From assembly GCF_022559585.1 (NCBI RefSeq), contig NZ_CP087114.1, positions 475,095 through 539,094 of the forward strand: 64,000 bases of DNA, in the 5' to 3' direction. Made by a program: the position numbers and the translations under genes. Source of the stretch: Bartonella machadoae. GTDB lineage: Bacteria > Pseudomonadota > Alphaproteobacteria > Rhizobiales > Rhizobiaceae. The notes under the pieces are model-generated. The model saw only the letters and a list, made by a program, of their open reading frames with translations. It did no database searches and was not told the DNA's origin. This document shows positions 29,140 through 39,482 of the stretch, in pieces (position 1 is the stretch's first letter; each line of letters starts with the position of its first letter).

Positions 29140-31440
29140 ATGTTTAATCACAATAAAGTTAAGAATGCTTTATTCACAAGGGATGTGTCAAAAAGAAAGA
29201 AATTAACTCTCCTCTGGGAAAATACTTTTTCTTTCCTTTATCCTTATCGTGCAAATAGCAACGGCTGTAATCAACAAAAGATTTTTTTATTCACACCTTT
29301 CAAAGAAGCAATAACTTTTTTCTGGAAGTGGTTTGTCGATTGCATAAACAAAGAAATTTCTTTGGGAATTCTTTTTTCATTAATTTTAGTCTTTTTTTCT
29401 ACAGGGATTCTTTTTTATTTTAATTTAGAGCAAGAACCAAGTTGGGGGCAATTTGGTGTACTGATGAGTCTCTTTCTTGGAATGCTCTATATTTTTCGTT
29501 TTTATCGGAAAATATGGATTATTACCGGATTTCTGTTTTGTGTTGTCTTGGGCGCTTTTATTGCAAAGATAGAAACGTGGCGTATCTCTACACCAATGTT
29601 GAGTAGAGACATCATTACTACCTTAACAGGAAGAGTTGTGTCTATTGAGACAAGGCCAAAAGGGCAAACGCGTTTAGTTTTAGATGTTTTGAAAACAGAA
29701 AAACCGGTATTACATCATGTTCCTTATCGTGTTCATTTATCCGTGCGGCATTTACCCTATAGCCTTGCAATTGGTGATGGACTCTATGGAAAAGTCAAAT
29801 TTCGTGCATTATCTGGTCCGGTGCGTCCAGGAAGCTATGATTTTAGTTTCCATAATTATTTTAAAGGAATTGGTGCCCAAGGAATTTACTTGGGAAAACC
29901 AATGAAAATACCAGTTTCACAACCCAATGGAATATTAAGTATACTTCTGCAAAAAATTGAAAATTTACGGACCAACATGACAAAAAGAATCCGTAGTGCA
30001 ATTGAGCAAGAGAAGGGGAGCGTCGCAGCTGCTCTGATAACGGGACAGCGAGGTAGTATTTCAAATGAGACAAACGAAGCATTGCGCACGGCTGGATTAG
30101 CACATATTTTATCAATATCAGGTTTGCATATGGCTTTGTTAAGTGGCATAGTACTTATAAGTATCCGTAGCTTTTTGGCACTTTTCCCAGTGTTTTCATC
30201 CTATTATTCCGCCAAAAAATTTGCAGCTATTGTTGCATTAATGATGACAGCTTTTTATTTGTTACTTTCTGGCATGGCTATATCAGCACAGAGAAGTTTT
30301 GTGATGATTGCTGTTATGTTAGTTGCTGTATTGTGTAATCGTTCCGCTGTAACAATGCGTAATGTTTCTATTGCTGGTTTGATAACTTTGGCTATTAAAC
30401 CGCATGAAATATTAGGTCCTAGCTTTCAAATGTCTTTTTCTGCAACAGCAGCTTTGATTGCATTTTTTGATTGGTGGAGTGAAAGATCCTTTTTTCGTAA
30501 AAGAAAAACAACACCTTCTTATGTGGGAGGTGGAGTGATTCATTTTGCATTTTTATCGATATTTTCGATATGTGCATCTTCTTTTATAGCAGGAACTGCT
30601 AGCGGAATTTATGCTGCGTATCATTTTTCTAATATCGCATTTTACAGCATTATCAGCAACGCTTTAGCTTTGCCGATAGTCTCAATCCTCATCATACCCT
30701 TTGGATTAATATCCGTCCTTGCCATGTTTTGGAGTCTTGAATGGCTGCCGCTTCAAATTATGGGGTTTGGTGTTGGTCTTGTGATAAAAATTGCTCACAC
30801 TATAAAGGATCTTTCTCCTGATTTAAATCCTGGATTGATGCCGTTGTCTGCATTTGCTTTATTGAGTATAGGTTTGGTTGGACTGATTTTTTGTAAAACA
30901 TCTATCAAATTCTTTTTTAGTTTTTTTATTTTAGCTGGTGTTTATGTTTGCTTAATGCATTCCCCAGTACAACTTATTGTAGCAGACAGTATGAGACTTG
31001 TGGGTGTTATCAATGAAAAGAAATTATATATTGATCATTACCATATTTCTAAGTTCACAACGTCTATATGGGAGAAATCATTTCGTACAAATGAGATTAT
31101 CAAACCAACAAAATATGGTCCTTCCTTTAAGGGACAATTCATTTGTAATCATTCTATGTGTGCATCTTTATTAGAAAATGGTTTAAGAGTGATTGTGTTG
31201 CGTGAAAAAACAGATCGATGCATAGATGCAGACATTATGATTACGGCATTTGCAATAGATGATCAGGCATGCAACAAAAAAGCAAAAAGAATATTTACTC
31301 TCCAACATTTTTTGTCACGAGGGAGCATGATGATGAGCAAAAATGGAGATATCACTTGGTCTTCAAAGGGATTTTATAGACCGTGGAATATGCATAGGCA
31401 ATATTCACAAAAATTATATAACTATCATACTCTTCTTTAA
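29140..31440 (+). CDS. comEC: ComEC/Rec2 family DNA uptake membrane protein
   Basis: A polytopic membrane protein thought to form the inner-membrane channel for single-stranded DNA. From ATG 29140 it has 766 residues: two N-terminal membrane segments, a DUF4131/OB-like region with LTGRVVSIETRPKGQTRLV, then the competence domain with the diagnostic GLAHILSISGLHMALLSG and about eight further segments. The C-terminal part after the last segment is short, without an HxHxDH metallo-hydrolase motif, as in many alphaproteobacterial forms. An in-frame start at 29089 has no better ribosome site. Confidence 0.9.
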   Translation: MFNHNKVKNALFTRDVSKRKKLTLLWENTFSFLYPYRANSNGCNQQKIFLFTPFKEAITFFWKWFVDCINKEISLGILFSLILVFFSTGILFYFNLEQEPSWGQFGVLMSLFLGMLYIFRFYRKIWIITGFLFCVVLGAFIAKIETWRISTPMLSRDIITTLTGRVVSIETRPKGQTRLVLDVLKTEKPVLHHVPYRVHLSVRHLPYSLAIGDGLYGKVKFRALSGPVRPGSYDFSFHNYFKGIGAQGIYLGKPMKIPVSQPNGILSILLQKIENLRTNMTKRIRSAIEQEKGSVAAALITGQRGSISNETNEALRTAGLAHILSISGLHMALLSGIVLISIRSFLALFPVFSSYYSAKKFAAIVALMMTAFYLLLSGMAISAQRSFVMIAVMLVAVLCNRSAVTMRNVSIAGLITLAIKPHEILGPSFQMSFSATAALIAFFDWWSERSFFRKRKTTPSYVGGGVIHFAFLSIFSICASSFIAGTASGIYAAYHFSNIAFYSIISNALALPIVSILIIPFGLISVLAMFWSLEWLPLQIMGFGVGLVIKIAHTIKDLSPDLNPGLMPLSAFALLSIGLVGLIFCKTSIKFFFSFFILAGVYVCLMHSPVQLIVADSMRLVGVINEKKLYIDHYHISKFTTSIWEKSFRTNEIIKPTKYGPSFKGQFICNHSMCASLLENGLRVIVLREKTDRCIDADIMITAFAIDDQACNKKAKRIFTLQHFLSRGSMMMSKNGDITWSSKGFYRPWNMHRQYSQKLYNYHTLL

Positions 31441-31821
31441 TCCGGATAATAACAGAATAGAAAATGATAGGTCATTTTTTTGATGATGTTTTGCTAATTT
31501 TTATTATGGAGTTATCCGTTTCATTGATGATTTACGGTTTTTCAAAAAAAGCAGACAACCTTTTGAATATCGAGACAATGGATAATTTTATGACAACATT
31601 GAGTACGCCTTATCAACAAGGATAAATTTTAAATTTATTGTCTATGGAAAAGAGATAAAATTGTTAATTATTCTATTTTATTTTTATCATATATTTTATA
31701 ATAATTAACGGTTTTTCAACCGAAAGGTGGCGAATAAATTTACGGCAGATTGATGCAACAAGCTCCTTTTTTATCAATCTGTAATAAACATCATTAGATT
31801 GGTACAAAGGTAAAGTGATTG
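31441..31821 (+). other. Spacer between comEC and rpiA
   Basis: About 380 AT-rich bases with no convincing frame or hairpin terminator. It presumably carries the rpiA promoter; I could not pick one with confidence. Confidence 0.4.
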
Positions 31822-32526
31822 ATGGATGTTCAGCAGTTAAAAAAAATGGCGGCCGCTAAAGCGCTTGAGTTTGTTCAAGATGATATGCGGCTTGGTATAG
31901 GCTCTGGTTCGACAGTAAATGAATTTATTCGCCTTCTTGGTGAGCGGGTTGCTGGTGGTCTACGGGTGACAGGTGTTGCTACCTCATTGTATTCTGAGCA
32001 ACTTTGCCATAAGTTTGGGGTTCCAGTTACTTCGTTAGAACAAATGCCTGAACTTGATCTCGATATTGATGGAGCAGATGAAATTGGACCAGAGATGTCT
32101 CTCATTAAAGGGGGTGGTGGGGCATTGTTGCGTGAAAAAATTGTTGCGTCTGCATCCCGTACAATGCTTGTCATTGCTGATGAAACAAAGATAGTAAAAA
32201 CGCTTGGTGCTTTTGCTTTGCCTATTGAAGTCGATCCATTTGGTCTGCATGTGACACGCAAAGCTATCGGAAAAGTCGCTAATGATTTAGGGCTTTCTGG
32301 AGAAATTGTTTTACGAATGAATGGAGAGAATCCTTTTAAAACAGATGGTGGACACTTTATTTTTGATGCATTTTGGGGGCATATTTTGCAGCCTCAATTA
32401 CTATCGAATGCACTCCTTGCAATTCCTGGCGTTATCGAGCATGGTCTTTTCTTGGGATTAGCTTCGCGTGCAATTGTAGCGATGGCTGATGGTCAAATAA
32501 AAGTTTTAGAATCCTTTAATTTTTAA
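31822..32526 (+). CDS. rpiA: Ribose-5-phosphate isomerase A
   Basis: It interconverts ribose 5-phosphate and ribulose 5-phosphate in the pentose phosphate path. The 234-residue protein contains the phosphate-binding [13 protein letters not shown], the catalytic stretch [20 protein letters not shown] with its two Asp and Lys, and [11 protein letters not shown] with the general-base Glu. ATG 31822 is taken over the overlapping TTG 31819, with AAAGG 11 bases upstream. Confidence 0.97.
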   Translation: MDVQQLKKMAAAKALEFVQDDMRLGIGSGSTVNEFIRLLGERVAGGLRVTGVATSLYSEQLCHKFGVPVTSLEQMPELDLDIDGADEIGPEMSLIKGGGGALLREKIVASASRTMLVIADETKIVKTLGAFALPIEVDPFGLHVTRKAIGKVANDLGLSGEIVLRMNGENPFKTDGGHFIFDAFWGHILQPQLLSNALLAIPGVIEHGLFLGLASRAIVAMADGQIKVLESFNF

Positions 32527-32628
32527 AGAAAACAGTTTACACATGGTGATCTGTTAGCACAATAAAAGTGAGAAATTTTGAATAAAATACGAATTTGAAT
32601 TATAATTAATTATCGGGGTAATCATTAA

Positions 32629-33213
32629 ATGAAAAAAATATTTTCTTGTCAGCGTTTTATTGTATATTTTTGTGCAGTTGCCGTTTTACTTATGAATATT
32701 GCCATGGGTTATGCACAAGGTGTAAGTGATCAACATTTAGATTCAGCAAGAAAGGCTATACGTGCTATTCACGCAACTGATCAATTTGATAATTTTTTAC
32801 CGAATGCGGCATATGATCTTAAAAATGAACTCATCAGCGATGATCCTAATTTAGCAACGGCTATTTCTGATATTGTTGACAAACAAGCGCTTGCTTTGGT
32901 TAAACGGCGCTCTGATTTAGAAAAAGAGATTGCCAACGTATATGCGAAATATTTTACGCAAAAAGAACTTGATGCCATTACAGAATTTTATAGTTCTGAT
33001 ACCGGTAAAAAGTTTTTAACAGAAGTTCCAAATATTGCGCGTGATGCTTATTCTACATTTGATACATGGCGTTCTTCTCTTATGCAGGATCTTATAAAAA
33101 ATGTAAAAAAAGAGATGTCTGAAACGCTTAATTTGAATGACTCTATTACGCCCATGAAATCGAGTACTTCAGATACGCCTGTGAAATCGAATACTTCAGA
33201 AAATCAAAAATAG
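32629..33213 (+). CDS. Exported DUF2059 protein
   Basis: A 194-residue protein with a signal peptide (residues about 9-30, ending GYAQ). It has a DUF2059 core, seen in VYAKYFTQKELDAITEFYSSDTGKKFLTE, the helical segment typical of that family. The C-terminus is a short direct repeat (MKSSTSDTPVKSNTSENQK). The function of DUF2059 proteins is unknown, and export to the periplasm is the only firm inference. It is a monocistronic unit closed by a strong terminator. Confidence 0.85.
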   Translation: MKKIFSCQRFIVYFCAVAVLLMNIAMGYAQGVSDQHLDSARKAIRAIHATDQFDNFLPNAAYDLKNELISDDPNLATAISDIVDKQALALVKRRSDLEKEIANVYAKYFTQKELDAITEFYSSDTGKKFLTEVPNIARDAYSTFDTWRSSLMQDLIKNVKKEMSETLNLNDSITPMKSSTSDTPVKSNTSENQK

Positions 33214-33253
33214 TTTGATTGATTTGATTCCAATGAATGTGGATTTTTGTTTC

Positions 33254-33280
33254 AAAAAACGGCGGTTTTCCGCCGTTTTT
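33254..33280 (+). terminator. Intrinsic terminator after the DUF2059 gene
   Basis: AAAAAACGGCGG and CCGCCGTTTTT form a stem with a TTTT loop and a run of T residues. The A-rich 5' arm makes it work in both directions. Confidence 0.92.
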
Positions 33281-33404
33281 AATAAAATGAGTTCTTTGCA
33301 GGAAGTTGCTTTACAGAAAAGAGTGCTTGAAAATAAACAAAGACTTTCATTTGATAATAAATAATCATAGCCTATTATTGTAGACGGATGAGAAGGAAAA
33401 GTTC

Positions 33405-34796
33405 GTGGGATCTTTTGATTTTGATTTATTTGTTATTGGCAGTGGTTCTGGTGGAGTGCGTGCGGCACGTCTTGCTGGAGGACTTGGTAAGCGTGTTGCT
33501 ATTGCAGAAGAATATCGTATAGGAGGAACGTGTGTTATTCGTGGTTGTGTTCCCAAAAAATTATATGTTTATGCTTCACAATATGCAAAAGAGTTCCGTA
33601 AAAGCGTTGGTTTTGGATGGGAATATACTAACCCAGTTTTTCGCTGGAAAAAATTAGTTGCAGCTAAAAATAAAGAAATAACAAGATTAGAAGGGCTTTA
33701 TCGCAAGGGGTTGCAAAATAACAATGTTCATATTTATGAAAGCCGTGCAGTTTTTGTGGATGATCATACATTAGAGCTTTCAGCAACAGGTGAGCGGATT
33801 AGCGCAGAAAAAATTTTAATCGCGACGGGGGCAAAAGTTGCACCAAACACGACAATAAGGGGGCAAGATTTTTGTCTTACTTCTAATGAAATTTTTGATC
33901 TTGAAGAGCTTCCAAAATCAATAGTCATTGTTGGTGGTGGGTATATTGGTGTTGAATTTGCTAACATTTTTCATGAATTAGGTGTCAAAACAACACTCCT
34001 CCATCGTGGTGATTTAATCCTTCGTAACTTTGATGATGATTTGCGACAGTTGCTCAATGATGCAATGACTGAAAAAGGGATTTCTATTGTTTATGGGGCA
34101 ACAGTTTCTAAAGTACAAGCGAGAGAGAATAGTTATGATGCTGTTTTATCAAATGGGCAAATCATCAGTGCCGATCAGATTATGTTGGCGACAGGGCGTA
34201 TACCAAATACAACAGGCTTAGGGCTTGAACGGGCCGGTGTTAAATTGAATGAATTGGGTGCTGTTATTGTTGATGAAAGAATGACAACAAACATACCACA
34301 CATTTGGGCTGTTGGTGATGTCACAGGTCATATTCAATTGACACCTGTTGCGATTCATGATGCAATGTGTTTTGTGAAGACTGCGTTTGAAAATATCCCT
34401 ACTGCACCTGATTATGATCTGATCACGACAGCGGTTTTCTCACAGCCAGAGATTGGAACAGTTGGTCTTTCAGAAGAAGATGCACGCCATCGTTATAAGC
34501 ATCTTGAGATTTATCGTACAGCTTTCCGTCCTATGCGCAATGTTCTTTCCGGAAGCTTAGAAAAAATGTTTATGAAGCTTATTGTCGATGGTGAAAGCCG
34601 GATTGTTATAGGTGCTCATATTTTAGGGGAGAACGCTGGTGAGATGGCACAGCTCATAGGGATATCTCTCAAGGGCAAGTTGACGAAGGATGTCTTTGAT
34701 GAAACGATGGCAGTACATCCAACGATGGCAGAAGAGCTGGTAACGATGTATAAACCAAGTTATATCTATAAAAATGGAAAAAAAATAGAAAATTAA
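33405..34796 (+). CDS. gor: Glutathione-disulfide reductase
   Basis: An NADPH-dependent flavoenzyme that regenerates glutathione. The 463-residue protein opens with the FAD-binding FVIGSGSGGVRAARLA-like Rossmann segment. It has the redox pair in GGTCVIRGCVPKKLY, the NADPH site IVIVGGGYIGVEFANIF and the C-terminal dimer-interface HPTMAEELVTM with the catalytic His. The start is GTG 33405 with AGAAGGAA seven bases upstream. Confidence 0.95.
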   Translation: MGSFDFDLFVIGSGSGGVRAARLAGGLGKRVAIAEEYRIGGTCVIRGCVPKKLYVYASQYAKEFRKSVGFGWEYTNPVFRWKKLVAAKNKEITRLEGLYRKGLQNNNVHIYESRAVFVDDHTLELSATGERISAEKILIATGAKVAPNTTIRGQDFCLTSNEIFDLEELPKSIVIVGGGYIGVEFANIFHELGVKTTLLHRGDLILRNFDDDLRQLLNDAMTEKGISIVYGATVSKVQARENSYDAVLSNGQIISADQIMLATGRIPNTTGLGLERAGVKLNELGAVIVDERMTTNIPHIWAVGDVTGHIQLTPVAIHDAMCFVKTAFENIPTAPDYDLITTAVFSQPEIGTVGLSEEDARHRYKHLEIYRTAFRPMRNVLSGSLEKMFMKLIVDGESRIVIGAHILGENAGEMAQLIGISLKGKLTKDVFDETMAVHPTMAEELVTMYKPSYIYKNGKKIEN

Positions 34797-34868
34797 ACAG
34801 ACATATTGGGAAAACTGATAAAGTTTTCGAGATAACAAACAGTGAATTTAAGCTCTGGAGAGAGTATA

Positions 34869-36248
34869 ATGAGAAAAGAATGGGCGCCTAACTCTTGGCG
34901 AGCAAGGCCAATTAAACAAGTACCGAATTATCCAGATAAATCTGTGCTAGCAGATGTTGAACGAAAACTGCGCAGCTATCCTCCTTTAGTTTTTGCTGGT
35001 GAAGCGCGTGATTTAAAAAATGAATTAGCAGCTGTTGCACAAGGCCAAGCTTTTTTATTGCAGGGTGGAGATTGCGCAGAAAGCTTTGCAGAACATGAAG
35101 CTGATAATATTCGTGATTTTTTTCGTGTATTCTTGCAAATGGCGATTGTTTTAACTTTCGGTAATTCTAAACCCGTTGTTAAAATAGGTCGTATTGCTGG
35201 TCAATTTGCTAAGCCACGCTCTTGTGATACAGAAAGTAAAGGAGGGATTGAACTTCCTTCTTATCGGGGGGATATTATTAATGGCATTGAATTTGAAGCG
35301 GATTCTCGTATTCCTGATCCACAACGAATGTCTATGGCTTATCGCCAATCTGCGGCAACATTGAATCTGTTGCGCGCTTTTTCACAAGGAGGATATGCCA
35401 ATTTAGAAAATGTTCATGCATGGATGTTAAGTTTTGTCTCTAATAGTCCACAGGGCGCGCGTTATGAGTTGTTGGCAGAGCGTATTTCGGAAGCCATTGA
35501 TTTCATGCGTTCTATAGGGATTACGTCAAAAACAAACTTTTCATTACGAGAAACATCTTTTTATACCAGCCATGAAGCGCTTTTGCTTGGTTATGAAGAG
35601 GCTTTGACGCGGATTGATTCAACTTCTGGAAATTGGTACGCAACCTCTGGGCATATGTTATGGATTGGTGATCGTACACGCCAGATTGATCATGCTCATG
35701 TTGAATATTGCCGCGGTATTGAAAATCCACTTGGATTGAAGTGTGGTCCTTCTCTTGAAGCTGATGAACTTTTGAGGTTAATCGATATTTTAAATCCTGA
35801 AAACGAACTGGGGCGATTGACACTTATTACACGTTTTGGTCATGATAAGGTTGAACAATACCTGCCTAAATTGATTCATGCCGTTGAGCGTGAACAGCGT
35901 AAGGTGATATGGTCGTGTGATCCCATGCATGGTAATACGGTTACTGTAAATGGCTATAAAACACGTCCCTTTGATTATGTTTTAAAGGAAGTAGAAAAGT
36001 TTTTTTCAGTGCATTATGGGGAGGGAACTTATCCAGGGGGCATTCATATTGAAATGACGGGTCGTGATGTTACAGAATGCACAGGTGGAGCACACGCCAT
36101 TTCTGTAGAAAATTTATCTGATCGCTATCACACACAGTGTGATCCACGGTTAAATGCAGATCAAGCATTAGAATTAGCTTTTCTTGTTGCTGAACTTCTT
36201 AAAAAAAATCGTCATGCTGATTCATTCGCTCTTGTAGCAAATAGTTAG
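34869..36248 (+). CDS. aroG: 3-deoxy-7-phosphoheptulonate synthase, class II
   Basis: First step of the shikimate path, joining PEP and erythrose 4-phosphate. The 459-residue class II (plant-like) enzyme starts [17 protein letters not shown] and has [12 protein letters not shown] with the metal-ligand Cys, [15 protein letters not shown], and [10 protein letters not shown] near the C-terminus. ATG 34869 has GGAGAGA upstream and fits the family start better than 34842. It follows gor by 72 bases. Confidence 0.96.
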   Translation: MRKEWAPNSWRARPIKQVPNYPDKSVLADVERKLRSYPPLVFAGEARDLKNELAAVAQGQAFLLQGGDCAESFAEHEADNIRDFFRVFLQMAIVLTFGNSKPVVKIGRIAGQFAKPRSCDTESKGGIELPSYRGDIINGIEFEADSRIPDPQRMSMAYRQSAATLNLLRAFSQGGYANLENVHAWMLSFVSNSPQGARYELLAERISEAIDFMRSIGITSKTNFSLRETSFYTSHEALLLGYEEALTRIDSTSGNWYATSGHMLWIGDRTRQIDHAHVEYCRGIENPLGLKCGPSLEADELLRLIDILNPENELGRLTLITRFGHDKVEQYLPKLIHAVEREQRKVIWSCDPMHGNTVTVNGYKTRPFDYVLKEVEKFFSVHYGEGTYPGGIHIEMTGRDVTECTGGAHAISVENLSDRYHTQCDPRLNADQALELAFLVAELLKKNRHADSFALVANS

Positions 36249-36356
36249 ACAAAAAATCGCAGATATTTTTTGTTTTAGCTGTTTATGAAAGAGCGTTTTT
36301 TAGAAAAGAAATATTTTCGATAATGAGAGCAGAGTTATGCTTACAAAACTGATGAA

Positions 36357-38033
36357 ATGATACAAAGGCTTATGAAAAATGATTTTCGGGTAGCAATTGC
36401 CCAATTAAATCCTGTCGTTGGTGATATTGAAGGAAATTTTTCTCTCGCTGTAATGGCGCATCAAAAAGCAAAGGAAGAGGGCGCTGATCTTGTTTTATTC
36501 ACGGAGCTTTTTATCAGTGCTTATCCGCCGGAAGATCTTGTTCTCAAAGCTGCTTTTATAAAAACATGTGAAGATGCTGTTGAAAAATTAGCACAAGTGA
36601 CAATAGGGGGACCAGGAATTATAATTGGTCTTCCTCTCAGGCGTCATAATACCATTTACAATGGTGCTATGCTTCTTGATGAAGGGAAAATCATTGCTGA
36701 AAGCTATAAGTTTGATTTACCTAATTATGCTGAATTTGATGAAAAGCGCCTCTTTTCTCCCGGTCCACGCCCTGAGCCAATTCTCTATCGCGGGATAAGA
36801 CTAGGAATAGTGATTTGTGAGGATATTTGGAATGATCCCTCTCTATGTACAGAGCTTGCTAATAAAGGAGCTGAGATTATTCTTGCCCTTAATGGCTCTC
36901 CCTATTCTCGTGATAAAACATTAAAACGAATAGAGGTTGTTCGTGCGCAAGTGCTTCAATCTGGTAGACCTGTTATTTACGCTAATCAAGTTGGGGGTCA
37001 AGATGAACTCGTTTTTGATGGCGGCTCTTTTGCGTTAAATGAGCAAGGAAAAATGGTTTTTCAAATGAAACATTTTGAAAGCCAAATTGCTTTAACGCAT
37101 TGGCAACGGAAAACGACAGAATGGCAATGTATTTCTGGTCCAAGTGAAAATCTTCTCAGTGGGTTAGCTGCTGATTATCAAGCCTGTGTTTTGGGTGTGA
37201 GAGATTATGTTCATAAAAACCGCTTTAAGGATGTTATTCTTGGTCTTTCGGGAGGGATTGATTCAGCTCTTTGTACAGCGATAGCGGTGGATGCTCTCGG
37301 TGCTGAAAGAGTTCGCACTGTAATGATGCCCTATCATTATACTTCACAAGAGTCATTGAAGGATGCTAAGGAGTGTGCGCGTCTTTTAGGATGCCATTAT
37401 GAAGTAGTTCCGATTGTGCAACCTGTTGAAGCTTTTTTGAAGACAATGGCGCCTGTTTTTGTAGGACTACCTCCGGATGTTACAGAAGAAAATCTTCAAA
37501 GTCGTGTACGCGGCACCATCTTGATGGCGCTTTCCAATAAATTTGGCTCCATGGTGGTAACAACAGGCAATAAGTCAGAAATGGCTGTGGGATATGCAAC
37601 ACTTTATGGTGATATGAATGGGGGATTTAATCCTCTTAAGGATATTTATAAAATGCAAGTTTATGCACTAGCAGAATGGCGCAATAAAAACCATTTGCAA
37701 AATTTTGAAGGACCTGAAGGCGTTGTCATTCCCCTCAATGTTATAGAAAAGGCGCCTTCCGCAGAACTTCGGGAAAATCAAAAAGATGAAGATTCTCTTC
37801 CTCCATATCCTGTTCTAGATGATATCTTGCAATCTCTTGTAGAAAATGACATGAGTGTTTGTGATATTGTAAAACGAGGCTATTTACGGGAAACAGTTGA
37901 AAAAATTGAACAGCTTCTTTATGGTGCAGAATACAAAAGACGACAATCGGCTCCCGGTGTAAAAATTAGTCACAAGAACTTCGGTCGTGATCGTCGTTAT
38001 CCTATTGTCAATCGTTTTCGCGATAGAAATTGA
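36357..38033 (+). CDS. nadE: Glutamine-dependent NAD+ synthetase
   Basis: It amidates nicotinic acid adenine dinucleotide to NAD+. The 558-residue chain is a fusion of an N-terminal nitrilase-type glutaminase (Glu in LFTELFISAYPPEDL, Lys in ESYKFDLPNY, Cys in GIVICEDIWND) and a C-terminal ATP-dependent synthetase with VILGLSGGIDSALC and TTGNKSEMAVGYATLYGD. An internal ATG at 36372 (MKNDFRVAIAQ) is another possible start. It is joined to the second gltX by a 9-base gap. Confidence 0.96.
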   Translation: MIQRLMKNDFRVAIAQLNPVVGDIEGNFSLAVMAHQKAKEEGADLVLFTELFISAYPPEDLVLKAAFIKTCEDAVEKLAQVTIGGPGIIIGLPLRRHNTIYNGAMLLDEGKIIAESYKFDLPNYAEFDEKRLFSPGPRPEPILYRGIRLGIVICEDIWNDPSLCTELANKGAEIILALNGSPYSRDKTLKRIEVVRAQVLQSGRPVIYANQVGGQDELVFDGGSFALNEQGKMVFQMKHFESQIALTHWQRKTTEWQCISGPSENLLSGLAADYQACVLGVRDYVHKNRFKDVILGLSGGIDSALCTAIAVDALGAERVRTVMMPYHYTSQESLKDAKECARLLGCHYEVVPIVQPVEAFLKTMAPVFVGLPPDVTEENLQSRVRGTILMALSNKFGSMVVTTGNKSEMAVGYATLYGDMNGGFNPLKDIYKMQVYALAEWRNKNHLQNFEGPEGVVIPLNVIEKAPSAELRENQKDEDSLPPYPVLDDILQSLVENDMSVCDIVKRGYLRETVEKIEQLLYGAEYKRRQSAPGVKISHKNFGRDRRYPIVNRFRDRN

Positions 38034-38042
38034 GCATTTTTT

Positions 38043-39422
38043 ATGATAAAAGTTCGTTTTGCACCCTCTCCAACAGGTTATATTCACATTGGTAATATTC
38101 GTACTGCCTTGTTCAACTGGCTTTATGCGCAGGCGCATAAAGGAACCTTTATTTTGCGTTATGATGATACAGATGTTGAACGTTCTAAACAGGAATATAT
38201 TGATGCTATTGCCGTTGATCTTGAATGGCTTGGTATTCAACCAGATGAAATTTATTATCAATCCAAGAGGTTTAGCCGATATGATGAAGTTGCAGAAACG
38301 CTCAAACAACGTGGTCTTCTTTATCCCTGTTATGAGACTGCTGAAGAATTAGATCGGCGTCGTAAAATCCAACTTTCACGCAAATTGCCTCCTGTTTACG
38401 ATCGTGCTGCATTGAAATTGACAGCAGAAGATAAAGAAGCATTTGAATCGCAAGGCCGTAAGCCGCATTGGCGTTTTCTTCTCCCTAATTTTGAAAATAA
38501 TCCTTTACAAACAAAGCGAACAGAAATTTGCTGGGATGATGCAGTAAAAGGAAAGCAGATAATTGACTTATCCTCTCTTTCAGATCCTGTTTTAATTCGT
38601 GAAGATGGAAGTTACCTTTATACATTACCCTCTGTCGTAGATGATATAGATATGGCTGTGACACATATTATTCGTGGAGATGATCATATTACAAATACAG
38701 GTGCTCAGATTGCTCTTTTTAAAGCTCTGGGTGCAGAATTACCAGTTTTCAGCCATATTAATTTATTGGCTACAATTTTAGGAAAAGGATTTTCAAAACG
38801 GGATAATGATCTTTCTATTCGTTCTCTACGAGAAGAAGGATTTGAATCTATAGTTGTTCAATGCCTTGCTGTTTTGATTGGGACATCGCAAAATGTATAT
38901 CCCTATCCTCATCAAGCAGCGCTTTTAGAGCATTTTAATCTTCAAGAAACATCACGATCGGTCGCTAAATTTGATATTGCTGATCTTTTGACTTTGAATA
39001 GTCATCTTGTGCATGAATTGACCTATGAGGAGGTTAAAACGCGTCTTCAAAGTCTTTCTATTGATGGAGAAAAGGCAGAATGTTTTTGGAAGGCGATAAG
39101 AGGCAATATTAACAAAGTAAATGATGCTGTTTTATGGTGGAAAATAATTCATGATGAGCAAAGCTTTGATATGATAACTCCAGAGGATCGCGCATTTGTT
39201 CATCAGGCACTTGATTTTTTGCCTAAAGGTACATTGAATGATGAAAGTTGGAAAGTTTGGACAAGCGTATTAAAAGAAAAAACAGGACGTAGCGGGAAAG
39301 CTCTGTTTATGCCATTGCGTCAAGCTCTTACCGGTATGGACCATGGACCTGAAATGGGGAAGTTTTTACCGCTCTTGGGACGTGAGAAGATCATAGAAAG
39401 ACTGATACATCAAGGAGAGTAA
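38043..39422 (+). CDS. gltX: Glutamyl-tRNA synthetase, second copy
   Basis: A second class I GluRS of 459 residues. HIGH appears in [20 protein letters not shown] and the KMSKS equivalent is diverged, [13 protein letters not shown], unlike KLSKRHG in the other copy. YDDTDVERS and RGDDHITNT are present, as is a C-terminal anticodon domain. The two proteins differ widely and are old paralogues, not a recent duplication. It is co-transcribed with nadE. One of the two may misacylate tRNA-Gln on purpose. Confidence 0.95.
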   Translation: MIKVRFAPSPTGYIHIGNIRTALFNWLYAQAHKGTFILRYDDTDVERSKQEYIDAIAVDLEWLGIQPDEIYYQSKRFSRYDEVAETLKQRGLLYPCYETAEELDRRRKIQLSRKLPPVYDRAALKLTAEDKEAFESQGRKPHWRFLLPNFENNPLQTKRTEICWDDAVKGKQIIDLSSLSDPVLIREDGSYLYTLPSVVDDIDMAVTHIIRGDDHITNTGAQIALFKALGAELPVFSHINLLATILGKGFSKRDNDLSIRSLREEGFESIVVQCLAVLIGTSQNVYPYPHQAALLEHFNLQETSRSVAKFDIADLLTLNSHLVHELTYEEVKTRLQSLSIDGEKAECFWKAIRGNINKVNDAVLWWKIIHDEQSFDMITPEDRAFVHQALDFLPKGTLNDESWKVWTSVLKEKTGRSGKALFMPLRQALTGMDHGPEMGKFLPLLGREKIIERLIHQGE

Positions 39423-39482
39423 AACAGCATTTCAGAGCATTTTATTTGTTCTGCGTACTGTCAAGAGAGTGAAAATTCCCGT

